Shown piece after piece: positions 5,460 through 5,656 of a stretch of 5,656 bases of DNA. This DNA is from CAZXBB01 sp964638815 (GTDB lineage: Bacteria > Planctomycetota > Phycisphaerae > Phycisphaerales > SM1A02). The stretch spans positions 1 through 5,656 of the forward strand of contig CAZXBB010000461.1 in assembly GCA_964638815.1 (NCBI GenBank), read 5' to 3'. Within the stretch, counting starts at the first letter, position 1. The number at the start of each line of letters is the position of its first letter. The notes beneath the pieces are model-generated. The model made no database searches. It saw only the letters and a program-made list of their open reading frames with translations, and was not told the origin of the DNA. Position numbers and translations under genes: made by a program.

Positions 5460-5540
5460 GCCAGGCACTTGCGCTGAACCAGACGAGGGCCGTGTCTTCC
5501 ACATCGACGCGGCACCCCGCTCAGTGGACTCGCGTCGGCG

Positions 5541-5656
5541 CTATTCCAGCATCTCGCAGACGAGATGAATCACGACCAGGTGCGCCTCCTGCACGTGTGC
5601 CGAGTCGTCCGCGTCCACGAGGATCGCGTGGTCGCAGTGCTCGCGGCACCGTCCGC
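5541..5656 (-). CDS. gmhA: GmhA-like sedoheptulose-7-phosphate isomerase, C-terminal part
   Basis: Only the last 37 codons and the TAG stop (5541-5543) are in the window; the gene enters from beyond position 5656. The end reads CDHAILVDADDSAHVQEAHL, then VVIHLVCEMLE. This matches the closing strand and helix of SIS-domain GmhA proteins: the VQEAHLVVIH string lines up with IQEIHIKVIH of E. coli GmhA, whose second His (His180) is catalytic. GmhA converts sedoheptulose 7-phosphate to D-glycero-D-manno-heptose 7-phosphate, the first step to the ADP- or GDP-heptoses of surface glycans. DiaA-type SIS proteins are similar but lack the VIH. The gene ends 457 bp upstream of the MauE/thioredoxin operon on the same strand. 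Confidence 0.7.
   Translation of the reverse strand, partial: GRCREHCDHAILVDADDSAHVQEAHLVVIHLVCEMLE

Larger units (their letters stand above)
5085..5540. other. 456-bp intergenic region
   Basis: No convincing gene is seen between the GmhA-like stop and the MauE-like start. It holds a possible minus-strand promoter (5159-5187), a 6-bp stem hairpin CCGCAG/CTGCGG (5210-5226, loop CGGCG), a doubtful plus-strand ORF (5289-5426), and a heptamer repeat array (5381-5459). No intrinsic terminator with a T-run was found after the GmhA-like gene. Confidence 0.6.

Overview
The window is a very GC-rich stretch of bacterial chromosome. Gene content and style (an exported protein with a CX4CH haem-type motif and an SH3-like front half, a xylose-isomerase-like sugar epimerase, a MauE-like membrane protein beside a thioredoxin lipoprotein) suggest Planctomycetota, perhaps a Phycisphaerae-like lineage. 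This is inference from protein flavour only; there is no marker gene here.

Layout: (1) 82-1581, minus strand: a 499-residue exported protein of unknown function with a CX4CH motif and a tail of four Pro-Ala-Ala-His-Asp repeats. (2) 1582-1892: a divergent intergenic region holding an 8-bp hairpin and a 166-bp folded inverted-repeat element (1713-1878) with perfect 22-bp ends. (3) 1893-2768, plus strand: an Sfp-type 4'-phosphopantetheinyl transferase carrying a nine-base coding minisatellite and a repeat-derived C-terminus. (4) 2862-3854, plus strand: a TIM-barrel sugar phosphate isomerase/epimerase. (5) 3937-5084, minus strand: a two-gene operon in which a MauE-like membrane protein precedes a thioredoxin-fold lipoprotein with a CDHC active site, probably an envelope thiol-redox pair. 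(6) 5085-5540: intergenic DNA with a possible promoter, a doubtful 45-codon ORF and a GGGAAC-type heptamer array. (7) 5541-5656, minus strand: the C-terminal end of a GmhA-like SIS-domain isomerase that continues beyond the window.

The genes do not form one pathway. The clear functional unit is the MauE/thioredoxin pair. The most unusual signal is the folded element at 1713-1878: its arms pair over 55 positions, and every transition difference between the arms stays paired as G-U in a plus-strand RNA but would be an A-C mismatch in a minus-strand RNA. This points to a structured plus-strand transcript, or to strand-biased mutation during transcription, just upstream of the phosphopantetheinyl transferase. 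A second theme is the density of short tandem arrays: five in 5.6 kb, with periods 15, 9, 14-15, 16 and 7. The two that lie wholly inside genes have periods that are multiples of three.
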